64,000 bases of DNA from Solirubrobacter deserti (GTDB taxonomy: Bacteria; Actinomycetota; Thermoleophilia; Solirubrobacterales; Solirubrobacteraceae): NCBI RefSeq assembly GCF_003344625.1, contig NZ_QPKJ02000004.1, forward strand, positions 372,001 to 436,000, written 5' to 3'. Shown piece after piece: positions 1 through 8,255 of the stretch. The translations under genes and the position numbers were made by a program. Under the pieces are notes generated by a model. It ran no database searches. It had not been told where the DNA came from and worked only from the letters and a program-made list of their open reading frames with translations. The first letter of the stretch is position 1. The number at the start of each line of letters is the position of its first letter.

Positions 1-298
1 CGCCCTGCAGGCGCCCGAGCTCCCAGCATCGCATCACGCGCTGCTTGTGGTCGCGCGAGTCGTACTCGCGCACGGCCCACGGGTGCGCGCCGCCGGGGTC
101 GTCACTTCGGGCGACGAGCCGCAGGCGCTCGACGGGGAGCGGGTCCGGCTTGACCTGCTCGGGCGTCGACGCGGCGGCGGCGGCGTCGACGGCGGGCGGG
201 CGCGTGCGCGGCCGCGGGTCCTCGTCGGCGGCGAGCACCGCGGTGGCGCCGACGGCGGAGCCGAGCAGGGTCGCGGCCACGGCGAGGCGGGCGATCAT
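1..298 (-). CDS. Secreted or membrane-anchored protein, partial (C-terminus beyond window)
   Basis: This is the first 99 codons of a gene that runs off the left edge. The ATG (298-296) overlaps the TGA of the upstream gene as ATGA, so the two are probably co-translated. The product begins with a hydrophobic segment (about residues 3-24, ending in an Ala-rich stretch), which looks like a signal peptide or anchor. It then has a Pro/Ala-rich linker and a domain start containing GGAHPWAVRE. A closely similar motif, GGPPWALRVA, occurs in the upstream gene, so the two are probably paralogues in tandem. Function is unknown; context suggests it belongs to the ECF sigma operon. Confidence 0.6.
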   Translation of the reverse strand, partial: MIARLAVAATLLGSAVGATAVLAADEDPRPRTRPPAVDAAAAASTPEQVKPDPLPVERLRLVARSDDPGGAHPWAVREYDSRDHKQRVMRCWELGRLQG

Positions 299-1548
299 CG
301 GGGCCTCCGGGACTCGACGGGGTCGGGGACGAGGCCCTCGCCGGGGCGACCGCGCTCCACGGTGCCGTCCGCGAGCGTGACCTCGAGCGTGAGGCCGTCG
401 GGCTTGACGCTGGGCGCGAGCACGGCGGCGAACGCGCCCTGCTTGGAGACGTCGAGCGCCTGCGGAGGGCCGGCGCCGTGGAGCACGACCTTGCGCACGG
501 CGTCGTTGCTGCGCGCGACCCCGTAGACCACCGTGCGCGCCGGTGTGTCCTGCCACGTCCACTGGTCGAAGCCCTTCACGCCCTGCTGGCCGGGACGGAT
601 GGTGCGCGCGTCGGCGACCCACGCGCGTGTGCTGGTGCGCAGGCCGAGGCACGCGGTCGGCGTCTTCACCCGCGCGGGTCCGCTCCCGCGCGCCTGCTGG
701 ACGAACGCGCAGCGCCAGCGCGTGCCCATCGCGTAGCGCATCGTCTCCCACGCCTGCGCGCCTGCGGGGTCGGTGATCGTCGGGCGCGCGTCGCCGAGGT
801 TGTGGCGCTCGGCGCGCCCGCCCGCGAACGCGAGGCTCAACGACAGCTGGTGGTCCTCCGGATAGCCGCGCAGCACGGTGACGTACGTTCCGCCGGGGCC
901 GACCCGCAGCTTGCGGTCACCGGTCGCGGTGCGCAGCGTCACGCTCCGCAGCCGTTCACCGGCGACGCCGTAGACGACCGAACGCACATCGCGCAGCTCG
1001 TCCGCGGCCATTACGCGCGCGCCCGTGAGCGTCCCGCCCTGTCCGCACGCGTCGCTGAGCTCGCCCGGGAGCCGCCGGAACACGCCGTCGAGCCCGGTGA
1101 GCCCGAACACGTTGTCCCGGACCTGGCCGACCGTCGTGCACGTGAAGCCGGTCTTCGAGCGCGCGACGCGCAGCGCCCACGGCGGCCCACCGTCCGGGTC
1201 GGGTGCCCGCAGCGGGGTGACCACGGCGGTGCCCGCCAGCGGCGTCTGCTCGTCCGGCACCTGCTCGGGCACCGGCGCCTCCACGACCGTCTGCCGGAGC
1301 ACGACCGCGGTCGCCGCGCCGGACGTCGCCGCCACGGGCACCATCACCGCGAACGCCACCGCAACGGACCGCCAACGCCGCCGCCGCGGCTCGCGCGCCC
1401 GGGCCACGAGCCGCTCGCCGAACGCCTCGATGGAGGGCAGCTCGTCCCGCCGGGCGGCTGCGACGAGCGCGTCGCCGAAGGCCGCGAGCGCCGGGAGGTC
1501 GCCGCCGGCCGCCGCGCCGCAGCCGCGCGGCTCGTCGCGCGCGGTCAC
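295..1548 (-). CDS. Membrane-anchored putative anti-sigma/partner protein of the ECF sigma operon
   Basis: A protein of 417 residues starting at GTG (1548-1546), which overlaps the sigma-factor stop as GTGA. Residues 1-55 are a short charged cytosolic region with two similar stretches (ALAAFGDALVAAAR and SIEAFGERLVARAR). A single transmembrane helix follows at about 60-87, then an outer region of about 320 residues. That outer part appears to hold two related modules, each with a VVYGVA motif. The topology (short inside, one helix, long outside) and position directly after an ECF sigma gene fit an anti-sigma or signal-sensing partner. I see no zinc-binding HxxxCxxC anti-sigma motif, so the role is inferred from context. 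Confidence 0.55.
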   Translation of the reverse strand: MTARDEPRGCGAAAGGDLPALAAFGDALVAAARRDELPSIEAFGERLVARAREPRRRRWRSVAVAFAVMVPVAATSGAATAVVLRQTVVEAPVPEQVPDEQTPLAGTAVVTPLRAPDPDGGPPWALRVARSKTGFTCTTVGQVRDNVFGLTGLDGVFRRLPGELSDACGQGGTLTGARVMAADELRDVRSVVYGVAGERLRSVTLRTATGDRKLRVGPGGTYVTVLRGYPEDHQLSLSLAFAGGRAERHNLGDARPTITDPAGAQAWETMRYAMGTRWRCAFVQQARGSGPARVKTPTACLGLRTSTRAWVADARTIRPGQQGVKGFDQWTWQDTPARTVVYGVARSNDAVRKVVLHGAGPPQALDVSKQGAFAAVLAPSVKPDGLTLEVTLADGTVERGRPGEGLVPDPVESRRPR

Positions 1549-2072
1549 GCTGCGTTCCTCTCGCTCTCGAGCTCCGCGGCCAGGCCGCGCAGCGCCCGTG
1601 ACACGCGCGCTCGCGCTGCCGGCTCGGCGATGCCCAGCGCGGCCGCGACCTCCGGGTACGGGCGCTCCTCGAGCACACGCAGGCGCAGCGCCTCGCGCGA
1701 CTCGGGCGGGAGGTCGCCGACGAGCGCGGCCACCCGTGCACGCAGCTCCGCGAGGCCCGCGAGCTCCTCGACGCGCTCGTACTCGACATCGCTCAGCACC
1801 GGCGGCTCCAGGCCCAGCTTGCCGAGCATCCGCCGCTCGACGGCGGCGCGCCGGTACCAGCCCGAGAGCTGGTGGCGGGCGATCCCGTACAGCCAGCCGG
1901 CGGCGGCGTCGTCGCCGGACCCGCGGAACGCCCGCCGGTCGGCGACGGCGGCGGCGAACGTCTCGGCCATCAGCTCGCTCGCGACCTGCGGGTCGAACGT
2001 GCGGCGCGCGAAGAACGCGACCAGTCCGCGCGCGTGCAGGCCGTAGAGCCTCCCGATGTCGTCGGCGTCCAT
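1545..2072 (-). CDS. RNA polymerase ECF-type sigma factor
   Basis: A protein of 175 residues. Region 2 lies at about residues 5-70 (MAETFAAAVADRR, then GWLYGIARHQL) and region 4 at about 115-170 (LPPESREALRLRVLEERPYPEVAAALGI as a helix-turn-helix, described here in parts: LPPESREALRLRV and YPEVAAALGIAEPAARARV). This is the usual two-domain ECF layout and length. I chose the ATG at 2072 because AGGA lies just upstream; longer in-frame extensions run into the Nudix gene. It heads an operon with the two membrane-anchored proteins downstream and is divergent from the Nudix gene. It probably directs transcription in response to a signal relayed by those partners. Confidence 0.85.
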   Translation of the reverse strand: MDADDIGRLYGLHARGLVAFFARRTFDPQVASELMAETFAAAVADRRAFRGSGDDAAAGWLYGIARHQLSGWYRRAAVERRMLGKLGLEPPVLSDVEYERVEELAGLAELRARVAALVGDLPPESREALRLRVLEERPYPEVAAALGIAEPAARARVSRALRGLAAELESERNAA

Positions 2073-2102
2073 CGCTTCCTTAGGAGCGCGACCCGCCAGA
2101 CT

Positions 2103-2109
2103 TGTGACA
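2103..2109 (-). promoter_or_regulatory. Possible ECF-type -35 element in a 38-bp divergent gap
   Basis: Read on the minus strand this is TGTCACA, 31 bases upstream of the sigma-factor ATG. TGTCACA is known as a -35 element for some actinobacterial ECF factors (ECF41 type). No clear matching CGTC -10 is present at the usual spacing, so autoregulation is only a suggestion. The same bases lie immediately before the Nudix ATG on the plus strand. Confidence 0.25.
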
Positions 2110-2110
2110 C

Positions 2111-2569
2111 ATGGCCAAGCGCTCCGCCGGGATCCTCCTGTTCCGCCGCGACCCGCTCGAGGTGCTGCTCGTGCATCCGGGCGGCCCGTTCTGGGCCAAG
2201 AAGGACCTCGGCGCGTGGTCGATCCCCAAGGGCGAGCACGAGGAGGGCGAGGACGCGATGGCGTGCGCGATCCGCGAGTTCGGCGAGGAGACCGGCTCCC
2301 AACCGTCACCGGGCGAGCTGACCGACCTCGGCACGGTCAAGCAGAAGGCGGGCAAGGTCGTGCAGGCGTGGGCGCTCGAGGGCGACCTCGACGCCGGCCA
2401 GGTCGTCTCCAACACCTTTTCGATGCAATGGCCGCCGCGCAGCGGCAAGTTCCAGGACTTCCCGGAGGTCGACCGGGCGGAGTGGTTTCCCCTGGACGTT
2501 GCGGCCGAACGCATCAATCCGGCGCAGGCCGCGTTCCTGGAGCGGCTGCGTAACCGGTTCGGTTCATGA
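2111..2569 (+). CDS. Nudix hydrolase
   Basis: A protein of 152 residues with a complete Nudix box at residues 41-63: Gly41, Glu47, then REFGEETGS matching REUxEExGU. The glutamates bind the metal used to hydrolyse a nucleoside diphosphate linked to another group. The substrate cannot be told from the sequence; family members clean up oxidised nucleotides or hydrolyse sugar or dinucleotide polyphosphates. Length is typical for a stand-alone Nudix enzyme. It is divergent from the sigma operon, with 38 bases between the starts, and is followed by an RsbW-like gene with its own candidate promoter. Confidence 0.9.
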   Translation: MAKRSAGILLFRRDPLEVLLVHPGGPFWAKKDLGAWSIPKGEHEEGEDAMACAIREFGEETGSQPSPGELTDLGTVKQKAGKVVQAWALEGDLDAGQVVSNTFSMQWPPRSGKFQDFPEVDRAEWFPLDVAAERINPAQAAFLERLRNRFGS

Positions 2570-2588
2570 CTTGGCAGAAGGTGTAAAG

Positions 2589-2613
2589 CCGTCACCGGCG
2601 GGCATACCCGTTC
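2589..2613 (+). promoter_or_regulatory. Possible SigB/SigF-like promoter before the RsbW-like gene
   Basis: GTGT, 15 bases, then GGGCAT lies just ahead of the ATG at 2616. General-stress sigma factors of the SigB/SigF group recognise GTTT, 14-16 bases, GGGTAT. A similar arrangement precedes the second RsbW-like gene at 15402. The match is imperfect and the -10 part lies very close to the start codon. Confidence 0.3.
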
Positions 2614-2615
2614 GC

Positions 2616-3086
2616 ATGAGCACGGTTGTGGAGGCCACCTTGCTCGACGTTGACCTGCCGGCGGAGCCCCGCAGCGCGTCCCAGGCGCGCCGAGCGGTGC
2701 TGAACGCACTCAGCGGGATCGCCGTCGACAAGGATGCGGTTGGAGTGGTTGTGTCGGAGGCGGTCACCAACGCCGTCGTCCATGCCTATCGCGACCGGGA
2801 CGTCCCCGGCCGCGTCCACGTCTCGGCGAGCCTGGATGACCATGGCGTCGAGGTCGCGGTCGACGACGACGGCCTGGGCATGCGCCCGCGCGTGGACAGC
2901 CCCGGCGTGGGCCTCGGCCTGCCGTTGATGGGCGATCTCGCCGATCGCGTGGACATCACCAGCCGTGATCCGGGCACCCGGATCGCCGCGTTCTTCGCCC
3001 TCATGGGCCCGGCCGGCCCCCACGGCCGCCCGCTCGCGCGCCACATGTCGGGACGCGCCGAGCGGCGACTCGCCCACCTCGTCTAG
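2616..3086 (+). CDS. RsbW-like ATP-binding protein (anti-sigma regulatory kinase family)
   Basis: A protein of 156 residues with a GHKL ATPase fold. The N box is [12 protein letters not shown] (about 47-58), the G1 box is DDDGLGM (83-89) and the glycine-rich G2 region is GVGLGLPL (97-104). Such proteins bind a sigma factor or phosphorylate a STAS-domain antagonist. I chose ATG 2616 because the homology starts there; the upstream in-frame extension overlaps the Nudix gene. The tail after residue 135 is basic and not part of the core fold. Its TAG overlaps the stop of the convergent TrpB-like gene. Its own sigma or STAS partner is not adjacent; the STAS gene at 15810 is one candidate. Confidence 0.8.
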   Translation: MSTVVEATLLDVDLPAEPRSASQARRAVLNALSGIAVDKDAVGVVVSEAVTNAVVHAYRDRDVPGRVHVSASLDDHGVEVAVDDDGLGMRPRVDSPGVGLGLPLMGDLADRVDITSRDPGTRIAAFFALMGPAGPHGRPLARHMSGRAERRLAHLV

Positions 3087-4444
3087 CTCAGCGCAGGAGC
3101 GTTCTCGGGCAGCGCGGCGAGCGCGGCCTGCAGGTTCTCCTCCGAGAACTCGGGGTCCTCGAGCGTCCCGGCCAGGTACGCGTCGTACGCGGCCAGGTCG
3201 AAGTGCCCGTGCCCGCAGAGCCCGAACAGGATCGTGCGCTCCTCGCCGGCCTCCTTGGCGGCCAGCGCCTCCTCGATCGTCGCGCGGATCGCGTGCGCGG
3301 GCTCCGGCGCCGGGATGATGCCCTCCGTGCGCGCGAACCGGACCGCGGCTTCGAACGTCTCGTTCTGCTTGTAGGCGCGCGCCTCGATCACGCCCGCCTT
3401 CACCAGCCCGCACACCATCGGCGAGTCGCCGTGGTAGCGCAGCCCGCCGGCGTGCACGGGCGGCGGGACGAACCCGTGGCCGAGCGTGTACATCGGCATC
3501 AGCGGCGTCAGCCCGACCGTGTCGCCGAAGTCGTACGCGTAGACGCCGCGCGTGAGCGTCGGGCACGCGGCCGGCTCGGCCGCCACGTACCGGATCTGGT
3601 TCTCGCCGCGCAGCGTCCCGCGCAGGAACGGGAACGTGAGCCCCGCGAAGTTCGAGCCGCCTCCGACGCAGCCGACGATCACGTCCGGGACCGCGTCCGC
3701 GAGCTCGAGCTGCGCCATCGCCTCCTGCCCGATCACGGTCTGGTGCAGCATCACGTGATTGAGGACGGAGCCGAGCGCGTAGTTGGTGTCGGGACGGGAC
3801 GCGGCGATCTCGACCGCCTCGGAGATCGCGATCCCCAGCGAGCCCGTGGTGTTCTCGGCTTGCGCGCGGCCCGACTGCGTCCGGTCCGACGGCGAGCGGT
3901 GCACGGACGCGCCCCACGTCTGCATCATCGAGCGCCGGTAGGGCTTCTGGTCGTAGCTGGAGCCGACCATGTAGACCTCGCATTCGAGCCCGAACAGGCT
4001 GCACGCGAACGCCAGCGAAGAGCCCCACTGGCCCGCGCCCGTCTCGGTGACGAGCTTCTTCACGCCCGCTTGCGCGTTCGCGTACGCCTGCGGGACGGCC
4101 GAGTTCGGCTTGTGCGAGCCCGCCGGGGAGACGCCCTCGTACTTGTAGAAGATCTTCGCGGGCGTGTCGAGCGCCTGCTCGAGCCGGCGCGCACGGAACA
4201 GCGGCGTCGGCCGCCACAGCCGGTAGGCGTCGCGGACGGCGTCCGGGATCGCGACCTCCGGCTCCATCGAGACCTCTTGGCCGATCAGCTCCATCGGGAA
4301 GATCGGCGTGAGGTCCTCCGGGCCGGCGGGCTGGCCGGTGCCGGGGTTCAGCGGGGGCAACGGCTCTCCGGGCAGATCGGGGAGGAGGTTGACCCAGTGC
4401 GTCGGGATGGCGTCCTCGCCGAGGACGAACTTGGTCTGGCTCAT
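3083..4444 (-). CDS. trpB: TrpB-like PLP-dependent enzyme (TrpB2 type)
   Basis: A protein of 453 residues, the length of the TrpB2 subfamily rather than canonical TrpB (about 400). The PLP lysine is probably Lys112 in [14 protein letters not shown]. The glycine-rich phosphate loop is [11 protein letters not shown], and the segment [10 protein letters not shown] is also typical. TrpB2 enzymes join indole and serine to form tryptophan, sometimes acting without TrpA; no trpA or other trp gene is adjacent, consistent with a salvage role. A TAGGCT box ends six bases before the ATG, suggesting a leaderless transcript. The gene is convergent with the RsbW-like gene; both TAG stops overlap within four bases. 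Confidence 0.85.
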   Translation of the reverse strand: MSQTKFVLGEDAIPTHWVNLLPDLPGEPLPPLNPGTGQPAGPEDLTPIFPMELIGQEVSMEPEVAIPDAVRDAYRLWRPTPLFRARRLEQALDTPAKIFYKYEGVSPAGSHKPNSAVPQAYANAQAGVKKLVTETGAGQWGSSLAFACSLFGLECEVYMVGSSYDQKPYRRSMMQTWGASVHRSPSDRTQSGRAQAENTTGSLGIAISEAVEIAASRPDTNYALGSVLNHVMLHQTVIGQEAMAQLELADAVPDVIVGCVGGGSNFAGLTFPFLRGTLRGENQIRYVAAEPAACPTLTRGVYAYDFGDTVGLTPLMPMYTLGHGFVPPPVHAGGLRYHGDSPMVCGLVKAGVIEARAYKQNETFEAAVRFARTEGIIPAPEPAHAIRATIEEALAAKEAGEERTILFGLCGHGHFDLAAYDAYLAGTLEDPEFSEENLQAALAALPENAPALS

Positions 4445-4450
4445 CGGGCG

Positions 4451-4456
4451 AGCCTA
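4451..4456 (-). promoter_or_regulatory. Candidate -10 box for the TrpB-like gene
   Basis: TAGGCT on the minus strand, followed by six bases and the ATG at 4444. This spacing recurs before many operon-leading genes in the window and implies transcription starting at or next to the start codon. Confidence 0.5.
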
Positions 4457-4466
4457 AAGGAGGGGT

Positions 4467-4497
4467 GGGCCGCCGCGCTGGTCAGACGCGGCGGCCC
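4467..4497. repeat. Interrupted palindrome, copy 1
   Basis: Perfect 11-base arms GGGCCGCCGCG and CGCGGCGGCCC flank a 9-base centre, CTGGTCAGA. A near-identical copy lies 192 bases away at 4659-4689. It sits just upstream of the -10 box of the TrpB-like gene, a position suited to a DNA-binding protein or, if transcribed, a strong hairpin. Confidence 0.7.
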
Positions 4498-4658
4498 TGA
4501 TGCTGCAACGGCGGCGGGGGCCGGAGGAGAGAGGGGACGTCCCCGGTGCCGGAGCGTTCTTGAGAGGAACTGGAGACAGCCTGGCGGTGCAACCTTGGCG
4601 CCACCTTGCCCGAACCTTGAGAACTCATAAGTTCCGGGACGGGCCCTCAGGGGGAGTT

Positions 4659-4689
4659 GGGCCGCCGCGCTGGTCAGACGCGACGGCCC
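4659..4689. repeat. Interrupted palindrome, copy 2
   Basis: The same element as 4467-4497 with one change in the right arm (CGCGACGGCCC). Identity continues three bases beyond it (TGA). It lies 209 bases before the start of the DUF4097-like gene. Confidence 0.7.
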
Positions 4690-4884
4690 TGAAGTGCGAG
4701 CCGGCCGGCGGACGTCGGTGGGGGAAAGGGCGCCCTGGGGCCGGTGCGAGGAGAGAGTGGCCCATCCGTGGGCCCTGCTGCAGAGTCCTTTAGGGAACGA
4801 TGTGAATCCTTCCACCCCCCGTAGGGGGGATGGCTACGGCTTCCATGCCAGCGATGGTGTGGACAGCCGCACCCTTCACACCTC

Positions 4885-4890
4885 TACGGT
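4885..4890 (+). promoter_or_regulatory. Candidate -10 box for the kinase operon
   Basis: TACGGT followed by exactly seven bases and GTG 4898, consistent with a leaderless transcript. No Shine-Dalgarno sequence precedes this GTG. Confidence 0.45.
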
Positions 4891-4897
4891 TACGCGC

Positions 4898-5659
4898 GTG
4901 AGCATCACGGAGGATGCGCCGGTCCAGGCGCGGCAGTCGGACAGCACACCTGGGCCCGCTCCGGTGGCCTGGTGGTGGCTCGTCGCTGCCTCCGCGCTGG
5001 TGCTCGTGCTGGTCGCCGCCGCGCTCGCGGTCTGGTCGATCGCCTCGCACGAGACGCGCACCACGCCCTACCGCATCCTCGGCGACGTCAACGGCCTGCG
5101 ACTGGACCTCGGCGAGGCCGACGTGGAGATCGACGGCGGTGCCTCCAGCATCGAGATGACCCGCACCGACGAGTTCTCCTTCGGCAAGCCGTCGACCGGC
5201 GAGCCGCGTGTGGAGGACGGCACCGTGAGCATCACCTCGCGCTGCCCCGAGCAGGTCCTCGGCTCCTGCCGCGTCAGCTACCGGCTGACGGTCCCGGACA
5301 ACGTTCCCCTGGTGATCGAGACCTCGAGCGGGAACGTGGATCTGGCCGGCGTGCGCGCCAGCGTGCAGATCTCGACCGGCTCGGGGGCGATCCGCGCCAC
5401 CGGCTTCTGCGGCTTCTCGCTGCGCGCCGTCTCGGACAGCGGCGACGTCACGACCGTGTCGGAGTGCTCGGCCGACCGCCTCGAGCTGCGCTCCACCACC
5501 GGCGACGTGCACGCTGTCGTCCCCGCCGCCCGCTACACGATCGACGCCCAGAGCGACACGGGCGACGTCCGCACGCGCGGGCTGATCGGAACCGACGAGG
5601 CGCCGTACGAGATCCAGGCGCTCTCCACTGCCGGCGACGTGACCGTCGAAGCCGCATGA
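4898..5659 (+). CDS. Membrane-anchored DUF4097-like (putative adhesin) protein
   Basis: A protein of 253 residues: a short cytosolic N-terminus, one transmembrane helix (about residues 25-47, starting WWWLVAASALVLV), then an outer region rich in short repeats such as SSGNVDLAG, STGSGAIRA, SDSGDVTTV, TTGDVHAVV and DTGDVRTRG. These SG(N/D)V repeats are the hallmark of DUF4097-like beta-solenoid domains. I chose GTG 4898 because the helix and the -10 box fit it; a longer frame from 4694 would cross the palindrome. The stop overlaps the kinase ATG as ATGA, so it probably works with that kinase, perhaps as an envelope-sensing partner. Biochemical function unknown. Confidence 0.7.
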   Translation: MSITEDAPVQARQSDSTPGPAPVAWWWLVAASALVLVLVAAALAVWSIASHETRTTPYRILGDVNGLRLDLGEADVEIDGGASSIEMTRTDEFSFGKPSTGEPRVEDGTVSITSRCPEQVLGSCRVSYRLTVPDNVPLVIETSSGNVDLAGVRASVQISTGSGAIRATGFCGFSLRAVSDSGDVTTVSECSADRLELRSTTGDVHAVVPAARYTIDAQSDTGDVRTRGLIGTDEAPYEIQALSTAGDVTVEAA

Positions 5660-7233
5660 CGGCCGCGATCGACCTCTCGCCTCACCTGCGCGCCGCGCGC
5701 CGCACGCTGCTGTACCTGTTCGTCGGGCTCGGGCAGGGGGTCGCGTACCTGCTGGTCATCGGCGGCGGGCTCGCGCTCGGCGTGCTGCTCGCGCCGCTGT
5801 GGGTCGGCCTGCCGCTGTTGGTCGGCACGGCGCGGCTCACGTGGCGGCTGGCCGAGGGGGAGCGGCGCCAGGCGAACCGGCTGCTCGAGTCCCACATGCC
5901 GCCGGTCCCGCCGCCCCCGTCCGCGCGCGGCGTCCGCGAGCAGCTCGGCAACCGCACGTACTGGCGGGTCGCCGCGATGCTGCTGCTCAAGCTGCCGATC
6001 ACGCTGGTCGCGCTGGGCCTCGGGCTCGCGCCCGCGCTGCTGGCGATCGTGCTCGCCGGCCTCGGTGTGAGCGGGCTCGACGGCGGCGACGGCCGGCTGG
6101 TCGGGCCGTGGGAGCTCGGCCCGGCGGTCGGGATCGCGCTGTGCCTGCTCGCGTTCCCGGCGACGATCGTCTCGATCGCGCTGCTGGAGGGCATCGGCGG
6201 CGCGATGTGCGCGATCGCGCGGCGGCTGCTCGCCACCCGCGCCGTCGAGAGCGGGCCCGTGCGCGAGATGCTGGCCGAGCGGCTCGGCGACCGCTCGCTG
6301 AACATCGCCTACTGGCTGCCCGACCGCGAGATCTTCGTCGACGAGGCCGGGCGCAAGGTCGAGCTGCCCGAGCCGGAGTCCGGGCGCACGTGGACCGCGG
6401 TCGAGCACGAGGGCACGCGCGTGGCGGCGATCATCCACGACGCGGAGCTCGACGCGACCCCCGAGCTCGTCTCCGCCGCCGCCTCCGCCGCCGCGCTCGC
6501 GATCGACAACGAGCGCCTGAAGGCGGAGCTGCGCGCGCGGGTGGAGGAGCTGCGGGTCTCGCGGCTGCGGATCGTCGAGGCCGCCGACGACGCGCGCCGC
6601 CGAATCGAGCGCGACCTGCACGACGGCGCGCAGCAGCAGCTCGTCGCGCTCGCCCTGGACCTGCGCATGCTCAAGGCGCGGCTGGGCGACAGCGGCTTGT
6701 CCGGCACCGTCGACGAGATCGGCGAGAAGCTCGCTTCGGCCCTGGCCGAGCTGCGCGAGTTCGCGCGCGGCATCCATCCCGCGTTCCTGTCCGAGCGTGG
6801 CGTGGGCGCCGCGGTGGAGGCGCTGGTGGCGCGCGCGCCGCTGGAGGTCGAGGCGAGCGTCGAGCTGCCCGAGCGCCTGCCCGCACCCGTCGAGGCGGCC
6901 GCGTACTTCGTGGTGGCCGAGGGCCTGACCAACGTCATCCGCTACGCCGACACCCGCCGCGCGAGCGTGCGCGTGTACGAGGACGGCGGCGAGGTCGTGG
7001 TCGTCGTGACCGACGACGGCAAGGGCGGCGCGACCGTCGCGGGCGGGACTGGGCTGCGCGGCCTGATCGACCGGCTCGCCGTGCTCGACGGGCGCCTGCA
7101 GGTGCACTCGCCGCCCGGCGAGGGCACGCGGCTGGAGGCGCACATCCCGATCGAGGCGGGGTCACTGGTGGCCGAGGCGTCCGAGATCCGCGCGTGGCCC
7201 GTCCACCCGCTGCCGCCGGAGCCACAGTCGTGA
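5656..7233 (+). CDS. NarL-type sensor histidine kinase
   Basis: A protein of 525 residues. Residues 15-190 hold a membrane sensor with about four hydrophobic helices in two pairs. A linker follows, then a HisKA_3 dimerisation domain with the phospho-acceptor His322 in RRIERDLHDGAQQQL. The C-terminus carries the ATPase domain (ATP-lid glycines in TDDGKGG and GGTGLRGL). This kinase type normally pairs with a LuxR/NarL regulator, but none lies in this operon; the nearest is at 17268, already paired with another kinase. It is coupled to its neighbours by ATGA upstream and GTGA downstream, so the sugar-binding lipoprotein that follows may feed it a signal. Confidence 0.88.
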   Translation: MTAAIDLSPHLRAARRTLLYLFVGLGQGVAYLLVIGGGLALGVLLAPLWVGLPLLVGTARLTWRLAEGERRQANRLLESHMPPVPPPPSARGVREQLGNRTYWRVAAMLLLKLPITLVALGLGLAPALLAIVLAGLGVSGLDGGDGRLVGPWELGPAVGIALCLLAFPATIVSIALLEGIGGAMCAIARRLLATRAVESGPVREMLAERLGDRSLNIAYWLPDREIFVDEAGRKVELPEPESGRTWTAVEHEGTRVAAIIHDAELDATPELVSAAASAAALAIDNERLKAELRARVEELRVSRLRIVEAADDARRRIERDLHDGAQQQLVALALDLRMLKARLGDSGLSGTVDEIGEKLASALAELREFARGIHPAFLSERGVGAAVEALVARAPLEVEASVELPERLPAPVEAAAYFVVAEGLTNVIRYADTRRASVRVYEDGGEVVVVVTDDGKGGATVAGGTGLRGLIDRLAVLDGRLQVHSPPGEGTRLEAHIPIEAGSLVAEASEIRAWPVHPLPPEPQS

Positions 7234-8255
7234 GGCGCTGGCTGATCCTGCTCGCGCTGCTCGTGGTCGCCGGGTGCGGGAAGGAGACGACCGAGCCGGC
7301 GCGCGAGATCGTGGTGCGCACGGACGACAGCGCGCCCCGCGACACGCCCGACCAGCAGTCGCGCGGCGTCCGGATCGCCAGCTCGCGGATCGTGTTCGTC
7401 ACGCACGGGCAGGCCAGCGACGAGTTCTGGACGGTCGTGCGCCGCGGGCTGCAGGACGCGGGGCGCCAGACGGGTGCGGCCGTCTCCTACCGCGCGCCCG
7501 ACTCGTTCTCGATCGACCGCATGCGCCAGCTGATCGACCAGGCCGTCGCCGACCACCCCGACGGGCTGGTGGTCTCGGTGCCGGACGCCGAGGCGGTCGG
7601 GCCGTCGATCGAGCGCGCGGTCGCCGAGGGCATCCCGACGATTACGATTAACAGCGGGAGCGACGCCTTCAAGCGGCTCGGCGTGCTCGCACACGTGGGG
7701 CAGCCCGAGTACAAGGCGGGCGTGGAGGCCGGGCGGCGCCTGGCCCAGGCGGGCGTACGGCGGGCGCTGTGCGTCAACCAGGAGTCGGGCAACGCGGGGC
7801 TCGACGAGCGCTGCCGCGGGCTGCAGGCCGGGCTGCGACGCAGCGGCGGGACGGTGAGCCCGTTGTCGGTGCCGCTGCAGGACGCCGCGACCGCGCAGCG
7901 GCGGATGTCCGAGGCGATCACCGAGGGGGACGTCGACGGCGTCGTCACGCTCGGGCCGGGCGCGGCGAAGCCGGCGATCGACGCCGTCAGCGCCAGCGGG
8001 CCGCGGTCGCGCATCACCCTCGCCACGTTCGACCTCAGCCCCGAGGTGCTCGAGGCCGTCCGCGACGGCGAGATGCTGTTCGCCGTCGACCAGCAGCCGT
8101 ACCTGCAGGGCTTTCTGCCGGTCATCCTGCTGGCCGAGCAGGCGCGCCACCAGGTGTTTCCCGGCAAGGGATCGCTGATCCCGACCGGCCCGCAGTTCGT
8201 GACCGAGACGAACGCCGAGGACGTGCTCCGGCTCAGCGCCGAGGGGGTGCGCTGA
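7230..8255 (+). CDS. Sugar-binding lipoprotein (periplasmic binding protein type 1)
   Basis: A protein of 341 residues starting at GTG 7230 (GTGA overlap with the kinase stop). The N-terminus is a lipoprotein signal with lipobox VVAGC, so Cys16 or near it is probably lipidated. The rest resembles RbsB-type substrate-binding proteins: an N-lobe with FVTHGQASDEFWTVVRRG, the middle motif DGLVVSVPD, and a C-lobe with DQQPYLQGFLPVI, a typical ending of the family. Such proteins usually serve ABC sugar importers, but no permease or ATPase gene is nearby. Coupling to a histidine kinase suggests a ligand-sensing role instead. Confidence 0.8.
   Translation: MRRWLILLALLVVAGCGKETTEPAREIVVRTDDSAPRDTPDQQSRGVRIASSRIVFVTHGQASDEFWTVVRRGLQDAGRQTGAAVSYRAPDSFSIDRMRQLIDQAVADHPDGLVVSVPDAEAVGPSIERAVAEGIPTITINSGSDAFKRLGVLAHVGQPEYKAGVEAGRRLAQAGVRRALCVNQESGNAGLDERCRGLQAGLRRSGGTVSPLSVPLQDAATAQRRMSEAITEGDVDGVVTLGPGAAKPAIDAVSASGPRSRITLATFDLSPEVLEAVRDGEMLFAVDQQPYLQGFLPVILLAEQARHQVFPGKGSLIPTGPQFVTETNAEDVLRLSAEGVR

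Larger units (their letters stand above)
4445..4897. other. Long intergenic region between divergent operons
   Basis: This stretch of 453 bases separates the TrpB-like gene from the operon starting at 4898. It holds the two palindrome copies (4467-4497, 4659-4689), a short GAACT/AGTTC inverted repeat around 4621-4634, and promoter boxes at both ends. The open frames crossing it have no supporting similarity or ribosome site. I also looked for a T-box leader for tryptophan control and found only fragments resembling one. The length suggests shared regulation. Confidence 0.5.

Noticed and set aside
4500..4793. Small protein genes in the 4.4-4.9 kb gap
   Set aside because: The frames just cross the palindrome copies; no ribosome site or homology supports them.
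4445..4815. T-box leader for the TrpB-like gene
   Set aside because: AAGGTGGC on the minus strand resembles a T-box fragment, but no stem I, specifier loop or terminator pair is clear, and a TAGGCT box next to the ATG argues for a leaderless transcript.
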